A stretch of DNA of 64,000 nucleotides, from NCBI RefSeq assembly GCF_004053875.1, contig NZ_SBIP01000001.1, positions 930,001 to 994,000 on the forward strand. The letters run 5' to 3'. Under the pieces are notes generated by a model. It saw only the letters and a program-made list of their open reading frames with translations, was not told where the DNA came from and did no database searches. Below, piece by piece: positions 53,759-61,812 of the stretch. Origin of the DNA: Neorhizobium lilium. GTDB taxonomy: Bacteria; Pseudomonadota; Alphaproteobacteria; Rhizobiales; Rhizobiaceae. A program made the position numbers and the translations under genes. Within the stretch, counting starts at the first letter, position 1, and the number at the start of each line of letters is the position of its first letter.

Positions 53759-54061
53759 GTGACTGTTACAATGTTTAAACGAGGACTGGCGGCAGCCATG
53801 ATGCTTGTTGCGGCCCAGGCTGGAGCGGCCGAGCCGATCGAAGGCAATTGGAGAACAGCCAACGGCGACACTGCCCAGATCGCCAAATGTGGACGCGGTT
53901 TCTGCGTGACGTTGAAGACGGGCAAACATGCCGGCAAGCAGGTCGGATCGCTGTCGATAGTGAACGGTGAATATACCGGCAGGATCACCGATCTGGACAG
54001 TGACAGGACCTATAGCGGTAGTAGCACCGCAGCAATACATGTTTTCGTTGCACACCGCTGA
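53759..54061 (+). CDS. DUF2147-like exported protein, shortened
   Basis: A 100-aa protein with a signal peptide (FKRGLAAAMMLVAAQAGAAE) and the DUF2147 start EPIEGNWRTANGDTAQIAKC, GRGFCVTL and RITDLDSDRTYSG. It ends within the usual domain, before the C-terminal GCVLGFLC-type strand, so it looks truncated. The start is GTG 53759 after AAGGAG; the adjacent ATG at 53757 is followed at once by TGA. It directly follows the receiver gene and may be the last gene of the CYP102 operon. Confidence 0.65.
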   Translation: MTVTMFKRGLAAAMMLVAAQAGAAEPIEGNWRTANGDTAQIAKCGRGFCVTLKTGKHAGKQVGSLSIVNGEYTGRITDLDSDRTYSGSSTAAIHVFVAHR

Positions 54062-54083
54062 TAGGCCATGTCGAGTATGAAGA

Positions 54084-54488
54084 TTATTCGATCAACGCGC
54101 CTCGCCAATATTCGGTGAGCGCTTCGTAAAGCTCTTCCTTGAATTCCGGCTGCAAATCCGCGAAATCCGGCGACGAAATTGGCTTTGTGTCAGGGCCGAG
54201 CGCCTGCCATAGCCCGCAAGTCAGCGCATAGCTGCGTGTCAGCAGCTGGATGCCCCGGCCTTCTGTCAACCCAAGAGCTTCCTCCAAAAGACGCCCTCCA
54301 TGAGCCAGCCTTTTCATGAAGAACTCCTTTAAGTCCATCAATGCGCTTTCTTCAAGGTTGCGCTCGAGCATCGATCTCTGCGCGTCCAGCCGAAGCAGCT
54401 CGCGATGGTCACTGATATAGGCGGAATAGGTAGACAGAAACGCTACGGTCTTCCCCTCTTTCGTGGGACAACGAATGCTCCCTGAATT
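54084..54488 (-). pseudogene. TetR regulator, C-terminal fragment
   Basis: The open frame contains a typical TetR C-terminal domain: TVAFLSTYSAYISDHRELLR, LEESALMDLKEFFMKRLAHG, RGIQLLTRSYALTCGLWQAL and LQPEFKEELYEALTEYWRG. It begins right after a TAA (54489-54491), with no helix-turn-helix upstream in any frame. It is the second headless TetR in the window. The convergent DUF2147 gene ends 22 bp away. Confidence 0.65.
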
Positions 54489-54598
54489 TTACGGCAGTTG
54501 AACATGCTCGTTCGGTATCCGCAGCCGGTTCGTCACACGCGGTAGCGATTTCTGCTGAAGCGTGCGTCGTCGGCCCGGTGGGCGCCGGACAGTTCGAT

Positions 54599-55423
54599 TC
54601 AGTCGACGGCAAGCCCGATACGCGCCTTATCCTTCGATACGATAATGGTCACAATCCGCCCTGAGACGCTTTGCATCGGGACAAACCCGTTCTTCCCCAT
54701 CTGTTCCGGAAACCGGCTGTCGGCGGAGTTGTGACGGTTGTCCCCTAGGACAAAGTAATGGCCCTCCGGCACCTCGAATGGACCCGCGTTGTCCATGCCG
54801 GCGGACGAAGGGGCATCGCTCATTCCAATCCGGTAGCGCCGCCCGCCGGGCGCGGTTTCCTCAAACACCTTCACATTCTTGTCGAAGCTGTCCTTGAATG
54901 CGCCATCGATCCGCGCCTGCGCAAGCGCATCGCCGTTGATGAACACAACGCCGTCACGCAGTTCGACGGTTTCGCCGGGAAGGCCGATCAGGCGCTTGAC
55001 GTAGGTCGTCGGTGTGTCGGAATAATTTGGCACGGTTTCGAATGTGATGATGTCGCCTCGCTCCGGGGTCTCGCCTTCGGCATAGCGCCTCTGGACAACC
55101 ATTTCGCGTTCGAGCAACGTCGGCGCCATCGATGTCGACGGTTGCACGAACACACGGAGGCCGCAAAAATCCCGGCGAAGGCGTTCCGGGTTGCAATCGC
55201 TTGGTGCGACTGAGGCAAGACCGGCCGCGGCCTTTTCGGCCAGAATAGCCAACTGCTTCGGATCGCTCTCCCAGACACCGCTTTGCGCCAGATACAGCGG
55301 ATAGGCGGGCTGGATAAAGGCCGTGAACTCCCGCACCCTCTCCGACGGCACTTCTGCGTCTACGGACATCGGCACCGCCAGGACGGCTGCCAACGAAATC
55401 GCGTAGCTCCGAAACTGCACCAT
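54599..55423 (-). CDS. lepB: Signal peptidase I-like protease with exported N-terminus
   Basis: A 274-aa S26 protease. The catalytic Ser98 is in QPSTSMAPTLLERE, the general base Lys143 in TTYVKRLIGLPGETV, and box E is GHYFVLGDNRHNSADSR. Normal LepB has one or two membrane anchors before the Ser box. Here the only hydrophobic segment (YAISLAAVLAVPMSVDAEV) looks like a cleavable signal, followed by about 70 residues with two Cys that could form a disulfide. ATG 55423 follows GAGGGAGA. It may be a specialised, perhaps TraF-like, exported peptidase rather than the housekeeping one. Confidence 0.82.
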   Translation of the reverse strand: MVQFRSYAISLAAVLAVPMSVDAEVPSERVREFTAFIQPAYPLYLAQSGVWESDPKQLAILAEKAAAGLASVAPSDCNPERLRRDFCGLRVFVQPSTSMAPTLLEREMVVQRRYAEGETPERGDIITFETVPNYSDTPTTYVKRLIGLPGETVELRDGVVFINGDALAQARIDGAFKDSFDKNVKVFEETAPGGRRYRIGMSDAPSSAGMDNAGPFEVPEGHYFVLGDNRHNSADSRFPEQMGKNGFVPMQSVSGRIVTIIVSKDKARIGLAVD

Positions 55424-55706
55424 CGCCGATCTCCCTCGTCTTGACGCGAAATAATCTATGACGGCAATGCATAAGGTGGATGACATGATTCATCTCCAGC
55501 AAAGGGCACGTTTGCACCCATCCGAAAGATATCTCACGAGCTGTGGGGCGGTCGCCAACTCTCAAACAAGCACATTTTGTTTTCGCAGTAGGCGATCACG
55601 TTAGAATGTCGTTGAGGTCGCGAGCATTTTGCCCCTCGGAGACATGTAATAGCCGAGGTTTTGTTGTTCCGCCACGCACAGGCTTAGCAGCGGCCTGGCA
55701 TACACT

Positions 55707-57683
55707 TCAAAGGATAATGTCGCGGGGGGAGCGCAAGATCTGTGCGCGCCGCGTCGATTCGAGCGCGTTTAAGGCGTCAAAATCCCGGAGCATGCGGAAG
55801 TTGAGACCTGTCTCCTGTTCGACAGTCGCGATCGTCGTTTGAAGATTGTTGGACTGGAGATCTGCCAGGCTGTTCTGCCGAAGGTTCGTGAACACCTTCG
55901 CTTCGTAGAGCGCCTGGATCAGCTTTATCTGGCCGAGGATAAACGCAGTCGCTGCAAATTCACCGCTTGCCTTTTCGACGACAACTACCTTCCAGAACGA
56001 CACCGGGATTCGCCAGGGGCCGCCCGGCCGCTTATGCCCGTATTCCGGGTCGTCGCCGCGATAGATCGGGCCGGCAAACACGGTCATCCGCCTCTCCTTG
56101 GACTGGGCCCGGTCCAGCACGTAGTCCTCGACGTCGAGCCATTGGCCGGCGTTAAAACCTTGGACTTGCGGCGCTGCGTTTGTATAGTGAAATGTGTGTT
56201 CGTCAGCGATGCGCGCATCCTCGACGCTGTCACCCCAACAAGGATCGAAGCGACGGACAAGATGACCGCGGCTGAACTGCACGGGATCCTTGCCAAGCTT
56301 CTTCTCGTAAAAGTTTGCGGCCGACTGGAAAGCCTCGTCCATTCTGGCATCGACCCGGAAGCTTCCCTCCCGCTCACCGGGATGTTTGAGCGAATCCCCC
56401 CGAACGTTAACGGCGGTCAGGATCGGAAATTTCCGTTCGCGGTGCACCACCGTCGAGAAATGCAGATAGTCGAGCTGATGGCCCTGCCCGCTCTTGAGAG
56501 GCGCCGCGCTCTCTTTTTGCTCCCCAAGGATGTCGTCGATATTGATCGGAAGGCTGGGTAAAAAGTCCGGTTCGTAGCCAAGTTGGAACCTCGTTCCCCA
56601 TTGTGTCCATTTCGACGCCTTGTGAGGCGCGGCATCCTTCTCGCTCAGTGCGTCGAATGTTCCCGGCGCAACGTCAGCCGGCCGAAGAGGCTCGACCCCG
56701 AGGCCCTGTTCGATGCGAGCCAGCGCTTCACCCGCGTCCACGTCCATGAAGCGATGGCGTTGCAGCAGAGAGGAGATCGCGCTGATACGCACCCCTTCAT
56801 TGGCAAGCCACTCGGGCTCGAGACCCTGGTCGAGCTTCTTGCGGTTGTCGCCGCCCGGCTTGGGAACAGCCTTATGATGGATCGCGACGACCTGCCACTG
56901 GTCATTGAGAACGGGAGCCCCGGAAGATCCGGGCTCTGTATCGGTCGTATAGTGGATGAAGTGCTGAACGTCATCGTCCTCGTCGGAGGGTAACTCCACG
57001 ATCTGACACGCCCTAACAGCCATCTGTTTCGGTTGACCACCCGGATGTTGGATGAGCGTGACCCATTCCCCCTCAAGGCCCTTTCCTGACAGCGGCAATA
57101 GGGGGAGAAACCCGAAACGTGTAAGAGGCACGCCACCGACCGAAAACGGCACAACCCCCACCAGCGTAATGTCATTCTTGATGTCGGTAAAAAATACGTC
57201 GCTTGGCGCCAAGTTGAACTGGACGGGCGGCGCCAACACACCCTCTTCGTCATGTTCGTAGCCAAACTCTGCCTCTGCTTGTGCAGCGTCAGCGCGAGAA
57301 CTCAACACGTGATTGTTGGTCGCAAGGATCCGCGGGCCGACCAGGAAGCCTGACCCAAACCATTCTCCGCCAGCGGTCGGGACCCTTATGCGACAAACTG
57401 CGCGGCCGGCCGCAAGGCCCCGGCTGAGGAAGTTGATCGATACGAGATCACTGAGTCCGATCACCCGTTCGAAAGCGTTGGGATCGCTGCCGTCGTCGCT
57501 CAAGAGCGCGCGCCGTATCGGCGCTCGACTCTGGTCTTGCTCAGCGAGGCCTGCAGGCCGAACAGCTCGCATGTCTTGAAGCGATTTCTCGATGCGTTTC
57601 CCGAGAGCGTCATCCTGCTCGACAATCACGTCCTTGCGAAGTAACTTCGCGGTCTGCGATAAACGACTGCCAACCACTGCCAT
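55707..57683 (-). CDS. Trypsin-like protease fused to a DNA/RNA non-specific endonuclease
   Basis: A 658-aa two-enzyme protein. Residues about 75-310 form a trypsin/V8-like protease with catalytic His125 (ATNNHVLS), Asp171 (KNDITLVG) and Ser254 (EPGSSGAPV). Residues about 350-640 form a NUC1-type beta-beta-alpha-metal nuclease with SRGHLVRR (His474 as base) and HYTNAAPQ (Asn502 as metal ligand). No signal peptide is evident, so it may be cytoplasmic. ATG 57683 follows GGGGGAAG; the frame is open to 57797. It lies about 100 bp after the S1/P1 nuclease gene on the same strand. A self-processing or triggered nuclease is a reasonable guess; the function is unknown. Confidence 0.88.
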   Translation of the reverse strand: MAVVGSRLSQTAKLLRKDVIVEQDDALGKRIEKSLQDMRAVRPAGLAEQDQSRAPIRRALLSDDGSDPNAFERVIGLSDLVSINFLSRGLAAGRAVCRIRVPTAGGEWFGSGFLVGPRILATNNHVLSSRADAAQAEAEFGYEHDEEGVLAPPVQFNLAPSDVFFTDIKNDITLVGVVPFSVGGVPLTRFGFLPLLPLSGKGLEGEWVTLIQHPGGQPKQMAVRACQIVELPSDEDDDVQHFIHYTTDTEPGSSGAPVLNDQWQVVAIHHKAVPKPGGDNRKKLDQGLEPEWLANEGVRISAISSLLQRHRFMDVDAGEALARIEQGLGVEPLRPADVAPGTFDALSEKDAAPHKASKWTQWGTRFQLGYEPDFLPSLPINIDDILGEQKESAAPLKSGQGHQLDYLHFSTVVHRERKFPILTAVNVRGDSLKHPGEREGSFRVDARMDEAFQSAANFYEKKLGKDPVQFSRGHLVRRFDPCWGDSVEDARIADEHTFHYTNAAPQVQGFNAGQWLDVEDYVLDRAQSKERRMTVFAGPIYRGDDPEYGHKRPGGPWRIPVSFWKVVVVEKASGEFAATAFILGQIKLIQALYEAKVFTNLRQNSLADLQSNNLQTTIATVEQETGLNFRMLRDFDALNALESTRRAQILRSPRDIIL

Positions 57684-57787
57684 GACTTCCCCCGTCCGTC
57701 GAGGGTTTGAGAATAAACCAATCGAGACGGGCCCTCTCCCGCCCCTCGGCCCAGCAATTGCAGTCAGCCCCCTGTCGGGGTCGGGCC

Positions 57788-58615
57788 TCACGGACACGTA
57801 GCGGCGACGAAGGCGTCATCCAGCACTTTTGCCAGCCGGATGCCACCCTCGCCCAACTTCCGATCAAGGAGATCGAGATGATCCTGCCGGTACTTGTCGT
57901 CCAGCACGCGATTTGCCGGTAGCGACTGGATGAGTTGAATGGCCTCCTTGTGTGACTCTTCTGCCCAGGCAACAGGCGTGCCTGAAGCGATTGCGACCGC
58001 GTCGTCGGTCTTCAGCCAGCCGCTCTCCAAGCGGTCCACGTAGCCGCCCCACGACCAAGTTGTCTTCTGAATGAGGGCTGCGTCCCATGCGGAGTGAAGA
58101 CTGGTGTTGAACGGGGCATTCCCGTTGATACCCTGCCTGGTCACGATCGTCACGTCGATCTCGTTGCCACCCCGCGCGTCTTCGATCGCATGTAGCGGCT
58201 GGTGAAGATCGCCAACGAAATGAATAAGGAATTTGAGGGCGCGCACCCGGTCAGCGGCGGGCAAGCCCCCGCAGGCAACGATCTTTTTCGCGCGCTCAAT
58301 CGCCGCGATGATACAATCACCAAACACCGCGTCTGCTTTGCAGTCCCGGGAAGCATCGTACGTCGTCGTCGCTGAAGGAATACCCACGAAGTGCCAGTTG
58401 GTCGTGGTTTTGTCCCTGGCGCGTTCGTCGTCTGCCCAACTCGCGACGGCGGCGAGCGACCAGCCTTGTCCAAGGAGCGAGGAAATGCCTACCTGGGTCG
58501 TTGCGCTCACCCGATGTTGTGCCACCTCTCCGACGATCGAATGGCCCTCCTCTCCCCAAGCCGATGCCGATGTACTTGCCCCAACGACCATCACCGCTGC
58601 CAAAACAATCCGCAT
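57788..58615 (-). CDS. Exported S1/P1 nuclease
   Basis: A 275-aa zinc nuclease of the S1/P1 family that cuts single-stranded DNA and RNA and removes 3' phosphates. The signal peptide is MRIVLAAVMVVGASTSASA, leaving Trp as the mature N-terminus (WGEEGHSIVGEVAQ), which is the family's N-terminal zinc ligand. Other ligands are in SWADDER, HFVGDLHQPLHA (HxxxD and His) and NTSLHSAWDAALI. It is probably periplasmic and could supply phosphate or nucleosides. It precedes the protease-nuclease fusion on the same strand. Confidence 0.92.
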   Translation of the reverse strand: MRIVLAAVMVVGASTSASAWGEEGHSIVGEVAQHRVSATTQVGISSLLGQGWSLAAVASWADDERARDKTTTNWHFVGIPSATTTYDASRDCKADAVFGDCIIAAIERAKKIVACGGLPAADRVRALKFLIHFVGDLHQPLHAIEDARGGNEIDVTIVTRQGINGNAPFNTSLHSAWDAALIQKTTWSWGGYVDRLESGWLKTDDAVAIASGTPVAWAEESHKEAIQLIQSLPANRVLDDKYRQDHLDLLDRKLGEGGIRLAKVLDDAFVAATCP

Positions 58616-58972
58616 TTATCCACCCCCCAGCCTTCCTCAATTCCCGCAGTAATTGCAACAAATCTAGTTTGGGAACGCAACAGAATTATTTCGAGCGGAT
58701 ACAAGCCCTTTATCAGTGCGAAAGTATGCCCGGATGGATTTTTCGAAATTTCCGCGCTCCTCTCTGCCTGATCTCGAAATCGGAGGTCTTGAGCGGATGT
58801 GAACCGACGACCCGATTTTTCACGCCGGCGCGATAGCAACGGTATGAAACTGCAGTACATCATAGGCATCGTACAACTTCCAGTACCATATCCGGTCGAG
58901 GCTATTAGGGTCGCGTTCACCTGTCTTTGGAAAATTGCCGCCTTCCTTTTGACGAATCGGATGAGGCGTCGT
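58616..58972. other. Spacer with no recognised gene
   Basis: About 360 bp between the S1/P1 nuclease promoter side and the LysR 3' end. It holds a T-arm-like motif copy at 58785-58809. No terminator or gene is evident. Confidence 0.55.
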
Positions 58973-59908
58973 CTAGGTCAACAACTCGTCCGCTGTCCCG
59001 TCGCCGAGTAGCCTTCGGTCCCAAGGCGGCTCGCCACGGAATTTATCAACCAGGAAGTCGATAAATGCGCGTGCACGCGCGCTTTGATGGCGCGTTGATG
59101 GATGTACCGCGTACATCGCGATCGGCGGTCGCATGTGTTTTGCAAGAATGATCGAAAGCGCTCCCCTCCGAACAGCGTCGTGAACGATGAAGGTCGGCAG
59201 CATCGCCACTCCAAGACCCGCAATGGCCGCTTCCCGGACAGCATCCCCGTTCGCGAAGTCGAGCCGTGTTTTCACATTCGGCACCACATCATTCGCGAAT
59301 TTCCAATATGAAGCTTCCTCACGGTTGGAGTAAACGATTCCAGGAAAGCGGGACAGGTCGTCGGGTTTCTGCGGCTTTCCAAAATGCTCAAGCAACGCTG
59401 GGCTGGCGACGCACGCGTGCCGAATGATCACAAGCCGACGAGCAATCATTGACGAATCCGGTAACTGGGCAATCCGGATTGCGAGATCAAAACCATCCCG
59501 AACCAAATCGACCATTCGGTCGTCAGTGTCGATCGATAGCGAGACATCGGGATGGCGTTCCAGAAACTGTCCTACCGCCGGGGCCAGGCAGTGCACTGCA
59601 AATGAGACCGGGGCGGCGACACGGATGCTCCCTTTCAGTTCACCGCTCGCGCTCGATGCAGCTTCCTCGGCTTCTTCGAGCGCCGCTAAAAGCGCCATTG
59701 CCCGTTCGTGCAACGCGCGGCCTGCTTCGGTGAGTTGGATCCGGCGTGTCGTACGATCGAACAGCCTAGCCCCTAGCCTGTCTTCAAGGTCGCGGATCCG
59801 TCGGCTAACCGCTGATTTTGCTATGCCGAGACGCTTCGCCCCTGCACTAAACCCGCCTTCTGAGACAACCGTAACCAACGCCTGCAAGGCTTCAAACCGA
59901 TCGGACAT
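58973..59908 (-). CDS. LysR family transcriptional regulator
   Basis: A 311-aa regulator. The HTH is in VSEGGFSAGAKRLGIAKSAV and SRRIRDLEDRLGARLFDRTT, typical of the CrgA-like branch, followed by an effector-binding domain (GELKGSIRVAAPVSFAVHCL). ATG 59908 gives the standard LysR start SDRFEALQALV; the frame is open to 60052. It is divergent from an isochorismatase-family hydrolase at 60200, its likely target. The ligand is unknown. Confidence 0.9.
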   Translation of the reverse strand: MSDRFEALQALVTVVSEGGFSAGAKRLGIAKSAVSRRIRDLEDRLGARLFDRTTRRIQLTEAGRALHERAMALLAALEEAEEAASSASGELKGSIRVAAPVSFAVHCLAPAVGQFLERHPDVSLSIDTDDRMVDLVRDGFDLAIRIAQLPDSSMIARRLVIIRHACVASPALLEHFGKPQKPDDLSRFPGIVYSNREEASYWKFANDVVPNVKTRLDFANGDAVREAAIAGLGVAMLPTFIVHDAVRRGALSIILAKHMRPPIAMYAVHPSTRHQSARARAFIDFLVDKFRGEPPWDRRLLGDGTADELLT

Positions 59909-60199
59909 GGTCTCATTGTGAGCGAAAAATGTCATCTCATCAAGTTCTCGTTTGGAGAACAAATTGTGCTTGGAAGAGTAGCTTTTCGAGAACACCGAAA
60001 GGGGTAGTCTGGCCGAAGTTCTAGCGATGGAAGTGAGTATGATGGCAACCAAGACCGACCGGTTGATCAGTGTGCGTCCGCGTTCGTTCTCCGGGACTGG
60101 CCATCAGCAAACTCTCTTACCGTGACCCGCGCTTCCATGGCTTGTGGTCAGTCGTCCATCTCGAACTGAATGCTCAACCAACCAAGAAAGAGACCATCC

Positions 60200-60841
60200 A
60201 TGACAAGCGAAACAATCCGCAATCCCCTAACCGATCATCTCATCACGCCAGAGAATTCGGCTCTCCTCATCATCGATTACCAGCCTGTCCAGGTCTCGTC
60301 GATCCGATCAATGGACCGTGATGAACTCGTCTTCAACATCACCGGCGTTGCAAAGGCAGCGGTCAACTATGGCGTGCCTGTCATACATTCAACTGTGAAC
60401 GTTGCCAACGGCCTAAACAAGCCGCCGATCCAGCAGCTGCAGGATGTCCTCGGTGACCTCAAGGTCTACGACCGGACCACCGTCAACGCTTGGGAAGACG
60501 TCGAATTTAAACAAGCAGTCAAGGCACTCGGGCGTCGAAAGCTTATCATCACCGCACTTTGGACGGAAGTGTGCTTGGCTTTCCCCGCTCTTGACGCCCT
60601 GCGGGAAGGCTATGAGGTCTACGTTCCTGTTGACGCGGTAGGCGGAACGTCCGTCGCTGCCCACGAGGCTGGCCTCCGTCGGATCGAGCAAGCTGGCGGC
60701 AATATGACCAGCCGCGTCCAGTTGTACTGCGAATTCCAGCGGGATTGGGCTCGCAAAGCAACCGTCCCAGGTTTCATGGACGTCTTCGAAAGCTTCGATG
60801 GGTTCAACCCTGAGAAAGCCGCAGCTATCGCGTCGGCCTAA
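60200..60841 (+). CDS. Isochorismatase family cysteine hydrolase (YcaC-like)
   Basis: A 213-aa cysteine hydrolase. The catalytic Asp is in LLIIDYQPVQ, the Lys in GRRKLIITALW and the nucleophile in WTEVCLAFPALDA. The C-terminal part LRRIEQAGGNMTSRVQLYCE resembles the YcaC group. Members hydrolyse amides such as nicotinamide or carbamoyl compounds; the substrate here is unknown. ATG 60200 follows AAAGAGA. Its stop overlaps by three bases the stop of the convergent gene. Confidence 0.88.
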   Translation: MTSETIRNPLTDHLITPENSALLIIDYQPVQVSSIRSMDRDELVFNITGVAKAAVNYGVPVIHSTVNVANGLNKPPIQQLQDVLGDLKVYDRTTVNAWEDVEFKQAVKALGRRKLIITALWTEVCLAFPALDALREGYEVYVPVDAVGGTSVAAHEAGLRRIEQAGGNMTSRVQLYCEFQRDWARKATVPGFMDVFESFDGFNPEKAAAIASA

Positions 60842-61178
60842 GGCCAGTTGAAACGTCTTGTGGGCGGATAAGGCTCGATATCAGCCGACCAGTACTGCTT
60901 GGCAATGTTCTGGCTGTTGCGGATCACGTGGTAGGCGATCTTCGGATCGCCTCCTTCGAATGTGTCGGGATCGGCGCCGCAGATCAGGCAATACATCCTC
61001 TGATGAATGACGCTGGCGCCGAGCCCTCCTCTCCCATGACTCTCAATTCCGCCGCGGTCTGCGCCGTGGCGGCCTCCAGCGACAAGGCGACTGCATCGGC
61101 GAGCGTCTTGTCCGCCCTGATGATGATCTCCGAGATCCGTCGCTCTGTCGGCGTGGGTGCCGGGCAATTCTCTGTCAC
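60838..61178 (-). pseudogene. Paralogue B of the tandem pair, frameshifted
   Basis: Starts GTG 61178 after GGGAG: ENCPAPTPTERRISEIIIRA, then LADAVALSLEAATAQTAAEL, which parallels the N-terminus of paralogue A. This frame stops at 60984, but the family block CGADPDTFEGG follows in the next frame (MYCLICGADP), ending at 60838. One base appears to be missing near 61000. Repaired, it would be a protein of about 113 aa. It overlaps the end of A's frame, suggesting a coupled tandem duplication. Confidence 0.55.
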
Positions 61179-61785
61179 ATGTCACTCCCGCGATCGATTG
61201 ATGGTCGGGCTCTGCCGCCCCCTGTTCCCTTGTCCGGGTCAGAAGCGACACATAGTCCTTCGCGCTGCTGATAAAGAGCGCATCCGTTTCCGAAACGATC
61301 CCGAGCTTTGCCGCTCGCGCGTCGATCGCCGCCTCCAGCCGCTCGACGAATTGCGGATCGGATAGCCGCGCCTGATCCGCCAGGGCCTGCACGACCAGCG
61401 TCAGCGAATAATGTTGCGCGGAGCGGATAAGCTCGCGACGCTCGCGCCTGTCCCTGTAGAGATCCTCGCTCCGCTCCCTCTTTCTCCGCATGGTCTTGCG
61501 GTCTACGCCTTCCCTTTCCCAGTGGCGCGCCACGTTGCGCCCCGCATAGAGGATCTTCCAGGCGATTTGCGGATCGCCGCCCGCAGCCGTCGCGGGGTCA
61601 GCACCGCAGAGGCGCAGAAACGGATGGCGCATGACGCCATCGGCGAAATAGTCCTGCCGGGAGCGGGTGTCATCGGCACCCTGAAGATGATGACCGGCAG
61701 TTAGTGCCGCATGTTCGATCGCATCATCGACAGCCGCCATCAGGATCCTGTCCGCATCCCGCAGCGGATTGCTTTCGTCAACCAT
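60838..61785 (-). CDS. Unrecognised protein, paralogue A of a tandem pair
   Basis: A continuous 315-aa frame starting ATG 61785 (GGGAG upstream). I do not recognise the family. The first 200 residues look like a genuine protein: a charged helical region and the block CGADPATAAGG-DPQIAW beginning at Cys60, then KRERSEDLYRDRRERRELIR. After about residue 203 the frame crosses the gene for paralogue B out of frame (low-quality sequence), then re-enters B's C-terminus, where the block recurs (CGADPDTFEGG-DPKIAY at Cys269). The natural end of A is probably near 61170. The repeated block (CGADP, GGDP, I-A, N-x-A, W) marks a small unnamed family. Confidence 0.5.
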   Translation of the reverse strand: MVDESNPLRDADRILMAAVDDAIEHAALTAGHHLQGADDTRSRQDYFADGVMRHPFLRLCGADPATAAGGDPQIAWKILYAGRNVARHWEREGVDRKTMRRKRERSEDLYRDRRERRELIRSAQHYSLTLVVQALADQARLSDPQFVERLEAAIDARAAKLGIVSETDALFISSAKDYVSLLTRTREQGAAEPDHQSIAGVTCDRELPGTHADRATDLGDHHQGGQDARRCSRLVAGGRHGADRGGIESHGRGGLGASVIHQRMYCLICGADPDTFEGGDPKIAYHVIRNSQNIAKQYWSADIEPYPPTRRFNWP

Positions 61786-61812
61786 ATCATTCTCCCTTGC
61801 CGCTTGACCGCT

